A DNA stretch of 5,352 nt, taken from positions 1-5,352 of the forward strand of contig DAHVFL010000336.1 in assembly GCA_027316975.1 (NCBI GenBank), written 5' to 3'. This document shows, in pieces, positions 1 to 5,351 of the stretch. The first letter of the stretch is position 1. Each line of letters starts with the position of its first letter. The notes under the pieces are model-generated. The model was not told where the DNA came from and did no database searches. It was given only the letters and a program-made list of their open reading frames with translations. Both the position numbers and the translations under genes were made by a program. Source of the DNA: Chloroflexota bacterium. GTDB taxonomy: Bacteria; Chloroflexota; Ktedonobacteria; Ktedonobacterales; Ktedonobacteraceae.

Positions 1-170
1 GAGAACACCTCGGGCAAACCATCCAATGCCTGCTTCTTCCATTGCGCAATTTGCGTGGGATGCACTCCGTACTCGCTGGCGATTTCATTGGCCGTCTTCT
101 GGCTTCTGATCGCTTCCAGGGCCACTTTGTACTTCAGGTCCGCGCTGTATCGTTTGCGTTGTCCTGCCAT
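1..170 (-). CDS. IS3-family transposase OrfA (helix-turn-helix), N-terminal part only
   Basis: This frame starts at the ATG at 170-168 and stays open to the window edge, giving 56 residues that begin MAGQRKRYSADLKYKVALEA. It has the layout of the OrfA HTH_Tnp_1 domain (PF01527): a basic start, a helix around residues 10-21, then the helix-turn-helix at about 24-46 (TANEIASEYGVHPTQIAQWK), followed by the usual KKQALDGLPEVF. OrfA binds the element's ends; in this family it is normally joined to OrfB by a programmed -1 frameshift to make the active transposase, which cannot be seen here. An AAGGAG ribosome site at 178-183 lies 7 nt upstream of the start. A second ATG at 174-172 is in another frame and too close to that site. 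The gene is partial because of the window edge, not visibly broken. Confidence 0.85.
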   Translation of the reverse strand, partial: MAGQRKRYSADLKYKVALEAIRSQKTANEIASEYGVHPTQIAQWKKQALDGLPEVF

Positions 171-223
171 TCATGTGCTCCTTTTCCTGCCTTTCTCGCT
201 ACAGCCATTTTATCTTATTTCCC

Positions 224-243
224 TGTCCAGTTTTCTGGGACCA
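224..243 (-). repeat. IS3-type terminal inverted repeat (element end)
   Basis: Read inward on the minus strand this is TGGTCCCAGAAAACTGGACA, the form expected at an IS3-family end (5'-TG). It fixes the element boundary at about 243, next to TTATACTG in the flank. The partner repeat is outside the window, so the boundary is by family likeness only. Confidence 0.72.
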
Positions 244-321
244 TTATACTGTAACCCATCTACACAAACCTTCGTATCTTTATTGACGAAGAATGTCTAC
301 GCAGACTGAAGGAGCATCGCA

Positions 322-1551
322 ATGACACAGACCAACGAAGAGAAGCTTAGCCTGGCCGATGGGCGGCTGCCAGTGTACGCAGCCAACCCCTACGCGCTGT
401 ACCAGCGACTGCGCGAAAACGACCCCGTGTACTGGGACGAACGCGCCAATAGCTGGGTGCTGACCCGTTACGCCGATGTCGCGCCTGCCCTGCGTGATGC
501 GCGCTTCTCCGCCTCCGGCTTCATGGAAGACATCAGTTGGATTCCTGATGACATGCGTCCCATGCTGGAACCACCTATTCGCGCCCTCACCCGGCAAATG
601 CTCTTCATGGACCCGCCCGACCATACCCGCCTGCGCGGTCTGGTTGCCAGAGCCTTCACGCCGCGCGTGGTTGAGGGCCTGCGACCGGCCATCAAGCAAA
701 TCGCCAGCGATTTACTCGATCACGCGCAGGCGCAGGGACATATGGAGCTTATTCGAGATTATGCATTCCCCTTGCCCGCCATCGTCATCGCCACCATGCT
801 GGGCGTGCCGCCCGAAGACCGCGACCAACTCAACGCCTGGTCGGAAAGCTTCGGCGCTCTGCTGGACGGCTCCAACCTCAGCATGGAAAATGCATTCCTG
901 GCCCTGCACGGCGTCTCCGAATTCATAGCCTATTTCCGCCAGATCATCCACCAGCGTCGCAACGCCCCCAGAGACGATCTCCTGCAAGCCATGATTAACG
1001 CCGAAGAGCAGGGCGACACGCTCAGCGAAGAAGAACTGTTAGGAAATTGCGTGCTCATCATGGCTGCCGGTCACGGCACCACTTTGCACCTCATCGGCAA
1101 TGGCACGCTGGCCCTCTTGCGCAACCCGCGGCAGTTGCAGCAATTGAAAGCAGAACCCGCGCTGATGCCCTCCGCCGTGGCAGAATTGTTACGCTACGAC
1201 AGCCCCGTTCAAATGACCTCGCGCCGCGCTAAAGAAGATATGCAGATAGGCAACAAACACATCAGCGAAGGTCAGGAAGTCACCATGTGTACAGGAGCCG
1301 CCAACCACGACCCCGCGCAATTCTCCGACCCCGACCGGCTGCGCCTCAATCGACCTGAGAACCGCCACCTCTCCTTTGGCCTCGGCATACACTTCTGCCT
1401 CGGCGCGCCCCTCGCCCGCCTTGAAAGCGAAATCGCCTTCCACACCCTGCTACGCCGCTTCCCCAACCTGCGCCTCGCCAGCGAAGAAGTGGCATGGGAA
1501 AGCAGCCTGGTCTTTCGCGGCCTGAAACAACTCCCCGTCCTCCTCGATTAA
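322..1551 (+). CDS. Cytochrome P450 (bacterial soluble class, 409 aa)
   Basis: Haem-thiolate monooxygenase (PF00067), cytosolic, full length for the bacterial CYP class. It would need a ferredoxin and reductase, and none is encoded in this window. Visible landmarks: the C-helix HTRLR at 101-105 (haem propionate contact), the I-helix AAGHGTT at 248-254, the K-helix ExxR pair E288/R291, the ANHDP segment at 327-331, and the haem loop FGLGIHFCLGAPLAR at 352-366 with Cys359 as axial ligand. The I-helix normally reads AGxD/E-T-T; here the acid that takes part in proton delivery is Gly252, while both threonines remain. The start is well supported: AAGGAG at 309-314, 7 nt before the ATG. There is no signal peptide or membrane anchor. 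An IS3-type element ends 78 bp upstream, and a palindrome and a split transketolase pair follow on the same strand. The substrate cannot be read from the sequence. The closest general likeness is to PksS/CYP107-like hydroxylases, but the subfamily is not determined. Confidence 0.97.
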   Translation: MTQTNEEKLSLADGRLPVYAANPYALYQRLRENDPVYWDERANSWVLTRYADVAPALRDARFSASGFMEDISWIPDDMRPMLEPPIRALTRQMLFMDPPDHTRLRGLVARAFTPRVVEGLRPAIKQIASDLLDHAQAQGHMELIRDYAFPLPAIVIATMLGVPPEDRDQLNAWSESFGALLDGSNLSMENAFLALHGVSEFIAYFRQIIHQRRNAPRDDLLQAMINAEEQGDTLSEEELLGNCVLIMAAGHGTTLHLIGNGTLALLRNPRQLQQLKAEPALMPSAVAELLRYDSPVQMTSRRAKEDMQIGNKHISEGQEVTMCTGAANHDPAQFSDPDRLRLNRPENRHLSFGLGIHFCLGAPLARLESEIAFHTLLRRFPNLRLASEEVAWESSLVFRGLKQLPVLLD

Positions 1552-1752
1552 AATCGCCGGAGCGGACCCACTGGGCGACCGCCCTGGCTTGCCCCGATCG
1601 GCCCTGTTCTCTTGTACAGGCCACTAACTGCCCCTCCGACCATTACAGGATGGCAAATATCAGCGTATGCTTGCAATACGACAGGCGACTGAATGCAACA
1701 ATAATAGGAAACGTCCGCCTCGTCCTGATAAACTTTACCGACCAAAGCCGGC
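1552..1752 (+). other. Non-coding gap after the P450 gene
   Basis: Together with the palindrome and leader that follow, this makes a 321-bp stretch without a gene. The first part (about 1570-1610) is GC-rich, with a short gggc-gacc-gccc stem and the word GGCTTGCCCC at 1586-1595, which recurs in the spacer between the transketolase halves. From about 1650 it becomes AT-richer (AACAATAATAGG near 1697-1708), but I found no -35/-10 pair with sound spacing. The short frames across it have no family likeness, start-site support or neighbours. Confidence 0.6.
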
Positions 1753-1826
1753 CTTGTCATCCTGAGCGCAGCGAAGGATCTGGGTGTCCGGCGAGGCAGA
1801 TCCTTCGCTGCGCTCAGGATGACAAG
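1753..1826. repeat. Perfect 30-bp inverted repeat (dispersed-repeat-like palindrome)
   Basis: The left arm at 1753-1782 and right arm at 1797-1826 are exact reverse complements over 30 bp, with a 14-nt loop (GGTGTCCGGCGAGG). The core word is CATCCTGAGCGCAGCGAAGG. From memory, this word occurs in many copies in intergenic regions of Chloroflexota and Acidobacteriota genomes, so it is more likely a REP/MITE-like dispersed element than a dedicated terminator. No T-tract follows either arm. As RNA it would form a very stable hairpin 46 nt before the transketolase-like N-subunit start, so it could still end P450 read-through or stabilise a transcript end. Confidence 0.9.
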
Positions 1827-1872
1827 ACCTGACCGATGGCAGACCAACCTGATAATCGAGGTGCAAACACAC

Positions 1873-2538
1873 ATGACAGACACGAGAGAACATTTAAGAC
1901 CCCTATTAAGAGATCTAACCGGGGATGAGAAGCACAGCGCCAGCGCTCATTCCACCCTGGACGTGCTGTGGGTGCTATATGATCGCGTCATGCGCTACGA
2001 TCCGCGCAACCCGCGCAGCGAGCAACGCGACCGCTTCGTGCTGAGCAAGGGACATGGCCCGGTCGCGTACTATGCAATCCTGGCGGATAAAGGTTTTTTT
2101 CCGGTTGCCGAACTCAAGAAGTTCCGGCAGTGGGATGGCATCCTGGGAGCGCATCCCGACCGCAACCAGGTGCCGGGCGTCGAAACATCGACCGGTTCGC
2201 TGGGGCATGGCCTCCCGATGGCTGTTGGTATGGCGCTGGCCCTGCGCCTCAAGCAAAGCGACCGCCGCGTCTACGCGCTGATCGGAGACGGCGAGAGCAA
2301 CGAGGGCAGCATCTGGGAAGCCATCATACAGGCAGGACACCAGCATCTCTCCAATCTCACCTGCATCGCCATCAACAACCACTCAAGCTCAATAGAATTT
2401 GCCGACCTGGCAGCCAAATTCGCCGCTTTTGGTTGGGCCACCACCACCATCAATGGCCGCGACCATAACCAGATATACAACGCCCTTACCCACGTTGACG
2501 ACCAGCGCCCCACCGCTATCATAGCCGAAATTGAATAA
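1873..2538 (+). CDS. Split transketolase-like enzyme, N-terminal (ThDP pyrophosphate-binding) subunit, short form
   Basis: Cytosolic ThDP-dependent enzyme subunit of the transketolase N family (PF00456, COG3959 type), 221 aa. It should bind the Mg2+-pyrophosphate end of ThDP and work as a heteromer with the C-subunit encoded 182 bp downstream. Visible motifs: His26 in SAHSTLD, LSKGHGPVAYYAILADKGFF at 57-76 with His61, AHPD with His94, STGSLGHGLPMAVGMALAL at 106-124, and the cofactor motif GDG (138-140) followed after 27 residues by NN (168-169). I chose the ATG at 1873 because GAGGTG at 1858-1863 lies 9 nt before it. An in-frame ATG at 1819 lies inside the palindrome and would add 18 unlikely residues. 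The protein stops at PTAIIAEIE, where relatives continue with a KGKG...WHG section of about 50 residues. It therefore lacks the late His of that section. Whether this is a natural short subfamily or a truncation is open. Function on sugar phosphates is inferred, not shown. Confidence 0.93.
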   Translation: MTDTREHLRPLLRDLTGDEKHSASAHSTLDVLWVLYDRVMRYDPRNPRSEQRDRFVLSKGHGPVAYYAILADKGFFPVAELKKFRQWDGILGAHPDRNQVPGVETSTGSLGHGLPMAVGMALALRLKQSDRRVYALIGDGESNEGSIWEAIIQAGHQHLSNLTCIAINNHSSSIEFADLAAKFAAFGWATTTINGRDHNQIYNALTHVDDQRPTAIIAEIE

Positions 2539-2562
2539 CGTCATAATGTCAATGAAATACGC

Positions 2563-2618
2563 CCAGGGCGGGAGCTTTCTATCGTACAGGGTACGGGCGG
2601 GGCTTGCCCCCGCCCTGG
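2563..2618 (+). promoter_or_regulatory. Pair of mutually exclusive GC-rich hairpins in the transketolase spacer
   Basis: Two stems compete for the same C-rich strand. One pairs GGGCGGGG (2595-2602) with CCCCGCCC (2608-2615) around a 5-nt loop. The other pairs CCAGGGCGGG (2563-2572) with CCCGCCCTGG (2609-2618), all 10 bases matching. Both are visible directly. No T-run follows, so neither is a standard intrinsic terminator. They lie between the two subunit genes and could tune read-through, mRNA stability or the ratio of the subunits, or may simply be debris of a dispersed GC repeat. The regulatory reading is inference. Confidence 0.4.
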
Positions 2619-2704
2619 AAGCGGCACGGCACACAGCCATCGATCTCATACGAGAGTTCATTAACTTGACGCCTATTGGGCCGGGCTGTCCCCCGTCCTG
2701 GTAA
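2595..2704 (+). repeat. Imperfect 27-bp direct repeat, two copies (2595-2621 and 2678-2704)
   Basis: The two 27-bp copies match at 21 positions and share the frame GGGC-x-GGGCT-xx-CCCCCG-x-CCTGG. They start 83 bp apart. The second copy runs up to the ribosome site of the C-subunit (GAGGAG at 2707-2712). Its CCCGTCCTGG (2692-2701) can also pair with CCAGGGCGGG at 2563-2572, with one G-U. This looks like two diverged insertions of the same short GC-rich repeat. Confidence 0.55.
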
Positions 2705-2720
2705 ATGAGGAGCTATACAC

Positions 2721-3614
2721 ATGCAAACGATGATGCGCCAACAGATGGTTGAAACCCTGGAAGATATGCTGCTGCAAGATAAAAGAATGGTGATTATACT
2801 GGCCGACATTAGCGACGAACTGTTTCACACGCAACGGCAAGAGGTGCGCGAGCGCCTGTTTAACCTGGGTATTATGGAGCAAACCATGATAAGCGTAGGG
2901 GCCGGTTTCGCGCTCGAAGGGTTTATTCCGGTCATGCACTCCTTTGTCCCGTTCCTGGTCGAGCGGCCATTCGAGCAGATCAAGGACGATTTTTGCTACC
3001 AGCAGCTTAGCGGCAAGTTTATCAGCACCGGAGCGTCCTACGATTACAGCGTGGAGGGTATGACACATCAGGGGCCAGGCGACGTACATATTCTGCATGG
3101 CCTGCCCAACATGCAGATCGTCGTCCCAGGCACCCCTGCTGAATTCGATGCCCTGTTCAGGGAATCGTATGGCAACGGCGCGAACACCTACTATCGCCTC
3201 AGCCTCAGCAAAAATCCCTTTGAAACGCCCGCGCAATTTGGCAAACTGACCGTAGTAAGACGGGGAACCCAGGCCACCGTGATAGCCGTTGGACCTATGC
3301 TCGCTCCAACGCTGGCAGCCGTCGAGGATATGGATGTAACCATGCTGTACTGCACCACTGTCGCCCCGTTCGATGGTGAAACGCTGCGCGAGGCCGGGCA
3401 GAGCAGCAATATCATTGTGGTGGAACCTTACTATGAGGGCGTGTTGGCGCGTGACATCTGCGCCGCTATGCAGCACACTCCCATCCGCCTTGAAAGCATC
3501 GGTGTACCCTATCGCATATTAGAGCGTTACGGCACGCCACAAGATCACGACGCCGCCATCGGGCTGACGCCGCAAGGAATACGGGCTAGAATTGCGAGGT
3601 TCTTGCAGGTCTGA
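2721..3614 (+). CDS. Split transketolase-like enzyme, C-terminal (pyrimidine-binding plus C-terminal domain) subunit
   Basis: Second half of the ThDP enzyme (COG3958 type), 297 aa, about the usual length for this subunit. The pyrimidine-binding domain (PF02779) covers roughly 5-165, with the catalytic glutamate Glu53 in FNLGIMEQ and the segment EGMTHQGPGDVHILHGLPNM at 112-131. The C-terminal transketolase domain (PF02780) covers about 176-297, including VVEPYYEG at 233-240. By hand alignment with yeast transketolase, His116 matches His481, but the substrate-contact Asp477 is Glu112 and His469 is replaced by a small residue (around Gly104). Ordinary relatives have GPTHQ and ...ED; here the text is GMTHQGPGD. 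This suggests a transketolase-like family with a different acceptor or donor, not the housekeeping pentose-phosphate enzyme. The start is well set: GAGGAG at 2707-2712, 8 nt before the ATG. It is very likely made together with the N-subunit encoded upstream. The C-terminus ends 9 bp from the converging small gene. Confidence 0.93.
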   Translation: MQTMMRQQMVETLEDMLLQDKRMVIILADISDELFHTQRQEVRERLFNLGIMEQTMISVGAGFALEGFIPVMHSFVPFLVERPFEQIKDDFCYQQLSGKFISTGASYDYSVEGMTHQGPGDVHILHGLPNMQIVVPGTPAEFDALFRESYGNGANTYYRLSLSKNPFETPAQFGKLTVVRRGTQATVIAVGPMLAPTLAAVEDMDVTMLYCTTVAPFDGETLREAGQSSNIIVVEPYYEGVLARDICAAMQHTPIRLESIGVPYRILERYGTPQDHDAAIGLTPQGIRARIARFLQV

Positions 3615-3623
3615 TCGAGCTGC

Positions 3624-3854
3624 TCAGATACCGGCGAAAGGTTGTCTGGATTGGATAAGACCGGCATCTTGCGAAAAATCGTCAAGGCAGGCAACTTTCA
3701 CAATCTCGACAGCATAGCCCTCTTTCTTCCACTTGCCTATCCCTCTGGATAAGCTAACGTCTAAATCCAGGCGCGTGCGAGCTTCAACCATACCGGTAGA
3801 AGTGGTGGGAGTGTGTGCAGGGTGGGTAATACAATAGGTAACATAGTACTTCAT
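3624..3854 (-). CDS. Small protein of unknown function (76 aa)
   Basis: I do not recognise this family. The protein opens MKYYVTYCITHPAHTPTTST, then has a charged middle with RTRLDLDVSLSRGIGKWKKE (27-46) and a YAVEIVKV strand (47-54). The pattern of an N-terminal strand, a helix and a second strand suggests a small alpha/beta fold. It has no membrane segment, signal peptide or metal-binding cysteine cluster. GGAG at 3858-3861 lies only 3 nt from the ATG, a tight but possible ribosome site. The composition is balanced and the frame does not lie opposite another gene, which favours a real gene. It converges on the transketolase-like C-subunit and lies 87 bp downstream of the 144-aa gene on the same strand, so it could be the last gene of that group. 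The final 20 or so residues look loose and may be variable. Confidence 0.6.
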   Translation of the reverse strand: MKYYVTYCITHPAHTPTTSTGMVEARTRLDLDVSLSRGIGKWKKEGYAVEIVKVACLDDFSQDAGLIQSRQPFAGI

Positions 3855-3941
3855 GCTCTCCGCTTTCTTCGAACTCCAATCAATATACTACCCCGTGTGA
3901 CATGAGTTCCTGGCGGTAGCACTATCGACAAGTCGAGAGGG

Positions 3942-4376
3942 TCAGGCTACGCGTATGTGGCGCAAATAGTTGGCAAGGTGGGCATTAAATGTCAGGCCAT
4001 CGTACCACTCAGGATACAGAGTGTGAAGGGATTCATAGGCAAGCGTGATCACATGCTGAGCGAACAGATTCAAGTCCATAGCGCTTAGCAAGGCTCGCAA
4101 CTCGCTGGACGTAGGCGGCTGCCAGGATACCAACGTTTCTTGCGCCGATCCAGAATCATCAATGGGCAGATGAGAACGGGTTTCGCTCTCTTCCAGCACG
4201 CGGGTATACCCTAATGCGCGGAGGGTATCCTCCGCCACACCTGGATAGTTCCCGTATGCGTTTTTACCCTCTACCCACTGATGAATGGTGCGATTGAGGT
4301 CCGTATCGCTAAGCGCCAGCAGATCCACCTGGACCTGTTTGACAAAGGTTCGGGATTGGCCGTTCATTTTCAACAC
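3942..4376 (-). CDS. Protein of unknown function (up to 144 aa)
   Basis: I do not recognise a family. Two predicted helical parts are separated by a polar linker. The N-part covers about 10-62, with LSDTDLNRTIHQWVEGKNAY at 22-41. The linker at 63-88 is rich in Ser, Glu and Asp. The C-part at 89-144 has SSELRALLSAMDLNLFAQHV followed by an aromatic stretch (LYPEWYDGLTF, 120-130). No signal peptide, transmembrane helix or Cys/His cluster is visible. The start is uncertain: GTG at 4376, TTG at 4373 and ATG at 4367 are in frame, and AAGAAGG at 4381-4387 lies 4, 7 and 13 nt from them. It lies 49 bp downstream of rpsU on the same strand with no terminator seen between, so co-transcription is possible. 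It is the only good frame in this stretch and lacks an opposing gene. Confidence 0.68.
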   Translation of the reverse strand: MLKMNGQSRTFVKQVQVDLLALSDTDLNRTIHQWVEGKNAYGNYPGVAEDTLRALGYTRVLEESETRSHLPIDDSGSAQETLVSWQPPTSSELRALLSAMDLNLFAQHVITLAYESLHTLYPEWYDGLTFNAHLANYLRHIRVA

Positions 4377-4425
4377 AAAACCTTCTTGCTTGATTCCACG
4401 TTAGAATAGCGATACGAAAACCTGC

Positions 4426-4608
4426 TTAATGAGCGCGCCGGCGTCTCCGGCGCTGAGCCTCTGCTTTGCGTTTCCGCCGGTCTTGCGGACTTTCGAAATG
4501 CCTCCGACGCCGCGCCTCCGACAGAATGCCAGCTTCCTGCACTTTACGCTTGAACCGCTTGAGCACAAACTCAAAAGAATCGCCCGGATGCACCAAAATT
4601 TCTGTCAC
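4426..4608 (-). CDS. rpsU: 30S ribosomal protein S21
   Basis: Small-subunit protein S21 (PF01165), which acts at the 3' end of 16S rRNA during initiation. At 60 aa it is close to the family's usual length. It shows the S21 hallmarks: an opening strand (TEILVHPGDSFEFVLKRFKR), the KVQEAGILSEARRRRHFESP segment at 22-41, and a very basic tail (RRKRKAEAQRRRRRRAH). The start is GTG at 4608-4606; I see no good Shine-Dalgarno site before it. The stop of the zinc-ribbon gene lies just 5 bp upstream, so translation is probably coupled to that gene. S21 is often in an operon with rpoD/dnaG or yqeY elsewhere; neither is present here, and the partner is a zinc-ribbon protein instead. Whether another S21 gene exists in the genome cannot be told from this window. 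Confidence 0.94.
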   Translation of the reverse strand: MTEILVHPGDSFEFVLKRFKRKVQEAGILSEARRRRHFESPQDRRKRKAEAQRRRRRRAH

Positions 4609-4613
4609 CAGAA

Positions 4614-4976
4614 CTACCAGCGCGAGCGGCGGTTGTTATTGCTGCGGCCAGAGCCTTGTGACTGGTAGCAATCGCTGCAATAGACCGGCCGGTCTTCACG
4701 CGGCTGAAAAGGCACCTGGGCCTCTTTGCCACAGCTTGCGCACGTGGCGCTATACATTTGACGGGCTTCGCGATCGCCATAACCGCCGCCACTGCTGCGC
4801 CCGCCGCGATCACTATACCCGCCACCACCGGACTGCTTGCGAGCAGCGCGGCACTCAGGACAACGACTTGGTGCATTGGTCAATCCACGGCTCGCGTAAA
4901 ATTCTTGTTCGCCAACCGTGAAAGTGAATTCCTGGTTGCAATCGCGACAATACAGGGTCTGGTCATTCATAGACAT
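4614..4976 (-). CDS. Double zinc-ribbon protein with Gly/Arg-rich linker
   Basis: A 120-aa cytosolic protein with two predicted zinc-binding units. The N-terminal one matches the probable zinc-ribbon family (PF13451, zf-trcl type): Cys10, Cys13, Cys39, Cys42, with DCNQEFTFTVGEQEFYASRG between the pairs. The second has Cys79, Cys82, Cys100, Cys103 around CGKEAQVPFQPREDRPVYC. The linker at 49-70 is Gly/Ser/Arg/Tyr-rich (GGGGYSDRGGRSSGGGYGD), and the tail GSGRSNNNRRSRW is basic, both like RNA-binding low-complexity regions. The biochemical role is not known for the family; an RNA or ribosome link is inferred from the linker and from rpsU starting 5 bp later. The ATG at 4976 matches the N-terminal length I recall for relatives. 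However, GAAAGG at 4980-4985 is only 3 nt away, and it is 9 nt from Met3 (ATG at 4970), so the true start may be 4970. Confidence 0.9.
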   Translation of the reverse strand: MSMNDQTLYCRDCNQEFTFTVGEQEFYASRGLTNAPSRCPECRAARKQSGGGGYSDRGGRSSGGGYGDREARQMYSATCASCGKEAQVPFQPREDRPVYCSDCYQSQGSGRSNNNRRSRW

Positions 4977-5069
4977 ATGCCTTTCTCAACTCCAGGGCCG
5001 GCCCGATTGATTGATCGGATCTCTCTAGCCCCACAAACAGTCTGTATCGCGCAGCTTCCAATAGACATT
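4977..5069 (-). other. Leader of the zinc-ribbon/rpsU group; no firm promoter
   Basis: This should hold the promoter or 5' leader of the minus-strand group. I see a small CCGAT/ATCGG stem at 5003-5018 and a GGCCGGCC palindrome at 4997-5004. A TAGAAT-like -10 word occurs on the minus strand just upstream (about 5068-5073), but no -35 at the right distance is convincing. No gene is seen in this piece. Confidence 0.35.
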
Positions 5070-5351
5070 CTACTCTGAGCAACAATACACCATACAGCAT
5101 TCTCTAAGCATACCACATCTGTCTAGCCCCTTTTGAGACCATGAGACCAACTTTCCCAGGGCCCACGGATTGCGCAACGAGATGAGGATGTCTGATGAAA
5201 CGGCCTGGTGAGGCAATGGAAAGAGGTACTGTCGCTGGTCAGTCAGAAACCATCCAGCTTGCGCCCACGCGATCAAAGCTGCCTCGCCAAACCAGGAGGG
5301 CGTTGAGGGAATGGATTGGGAAGAGGCCTGGATTCTGATAGGCGAAATTGT
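5070..5351 (-). CDS. Open frame running off the right edge, unidentified (possible transposase remnant)
   Basis: This minus-strand frame has no stop from the window edge to the TAG at 5072-5070, so it would be the C-terminal 93 residues of a longer protein. It reads TISPIRIQASSQSIPSTPSW at the edge, then FGEAALIAWAQAGWFLTDQR, then a Pro/Leu/Trp mix, and ends in a Cys-rich tail (ECCMVYCCSE) that looks non-coding. The PSTPSWFGEAALIA part recalls, from memory only, the N-terminal region of a transposase type common in Ktedonobacteria. If so, this is a degraded start of such a gene and not an intact C-terminus. A competing plus-strand reading exists at 5311 (ATG with AGGAGG 11 nt upstream, MDWEEAWILIGEIV, open to the edge). 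I cannot decide between them. Confidence 0.28.
   Translation of the reverse strand, partial: TISPIRIQASSQSIPSTPSWFGEAALIAWAQAGWFLTDQRQYLFPLPHQAVSSDILISLRNPWALGKLVSWSQKGLDRCGMLRECCMVYCCSE

Larger units (their letters stand above)
1..243 (-). mobile_element. IS3-family insertion sequence, terminal fragment cut by window edge
   Basis: This is the outer end of an insertion sequence: a terminal inverted repeat at 224-243, a short leader, and the beginning of an IS3-type OrfA reading towards position 1. The 20-bp end, read on the minus strand, starts TGGTCCCAGAAAACTGGACA, with the TG start and CAGAAAACTGGACA core common at IS3-family ends. The OrfB (DDE integrase) part and the other end lie outside the window, so completeness and target duplication cannot be judged. 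The element ends 78 bp before the P450 start codon, so it sits in the upstream region of that gene. Confidence 0.82.

Noticed and set aside
42..309. Two overlapping plus-strand frames of 70 and 84 codons
   Set aside because: They lie opposite the IS3 OrfA start and the element end, and show no independent support.
1819..1872. Possible 18-residue N-terminal extension of the transketolase N-subunit from an upstream ATG
   Set aside because: The ATG lies inside the right arm of the palindrome and lacks a ribosome site, while the ATG at 1873 has GAGGTG at a good distance and begins near the usual family start.
2539..2720. A frameshifted continuation of the short transketolase N-subunit
   Set aside because: I looked for the missing KGKG...HG section after the stop. 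The spacer is GC repeat sequence with several stops and no such motif, so a simple frameshift does not explain the short length.
2673..3476. Long open frame (267 codons) on the minus strand
   Set aside because: It lies opposite the transketolase-like C-subunit, whose motifs are unmistakable. The antisense frame shows no family likeness and is a by-product of codon use.
3882..3910. Minus-strand promoter for the 76-aa gene: GGAACT, 17-bp gap, TATATT
   Set aside because: The -10 word is good, but the -35 word matches the sigma-70 consensus at only two of six positions. GGAAC is ECF-like, yet the -10 is not. This is too weak to list as a feature.
4429..5078. Several plus-strand frames of 79-151 codons
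   Set aside because: They are antisense to rpsU and the zinc-ribbon gene, both firmly identified on the minus strand.
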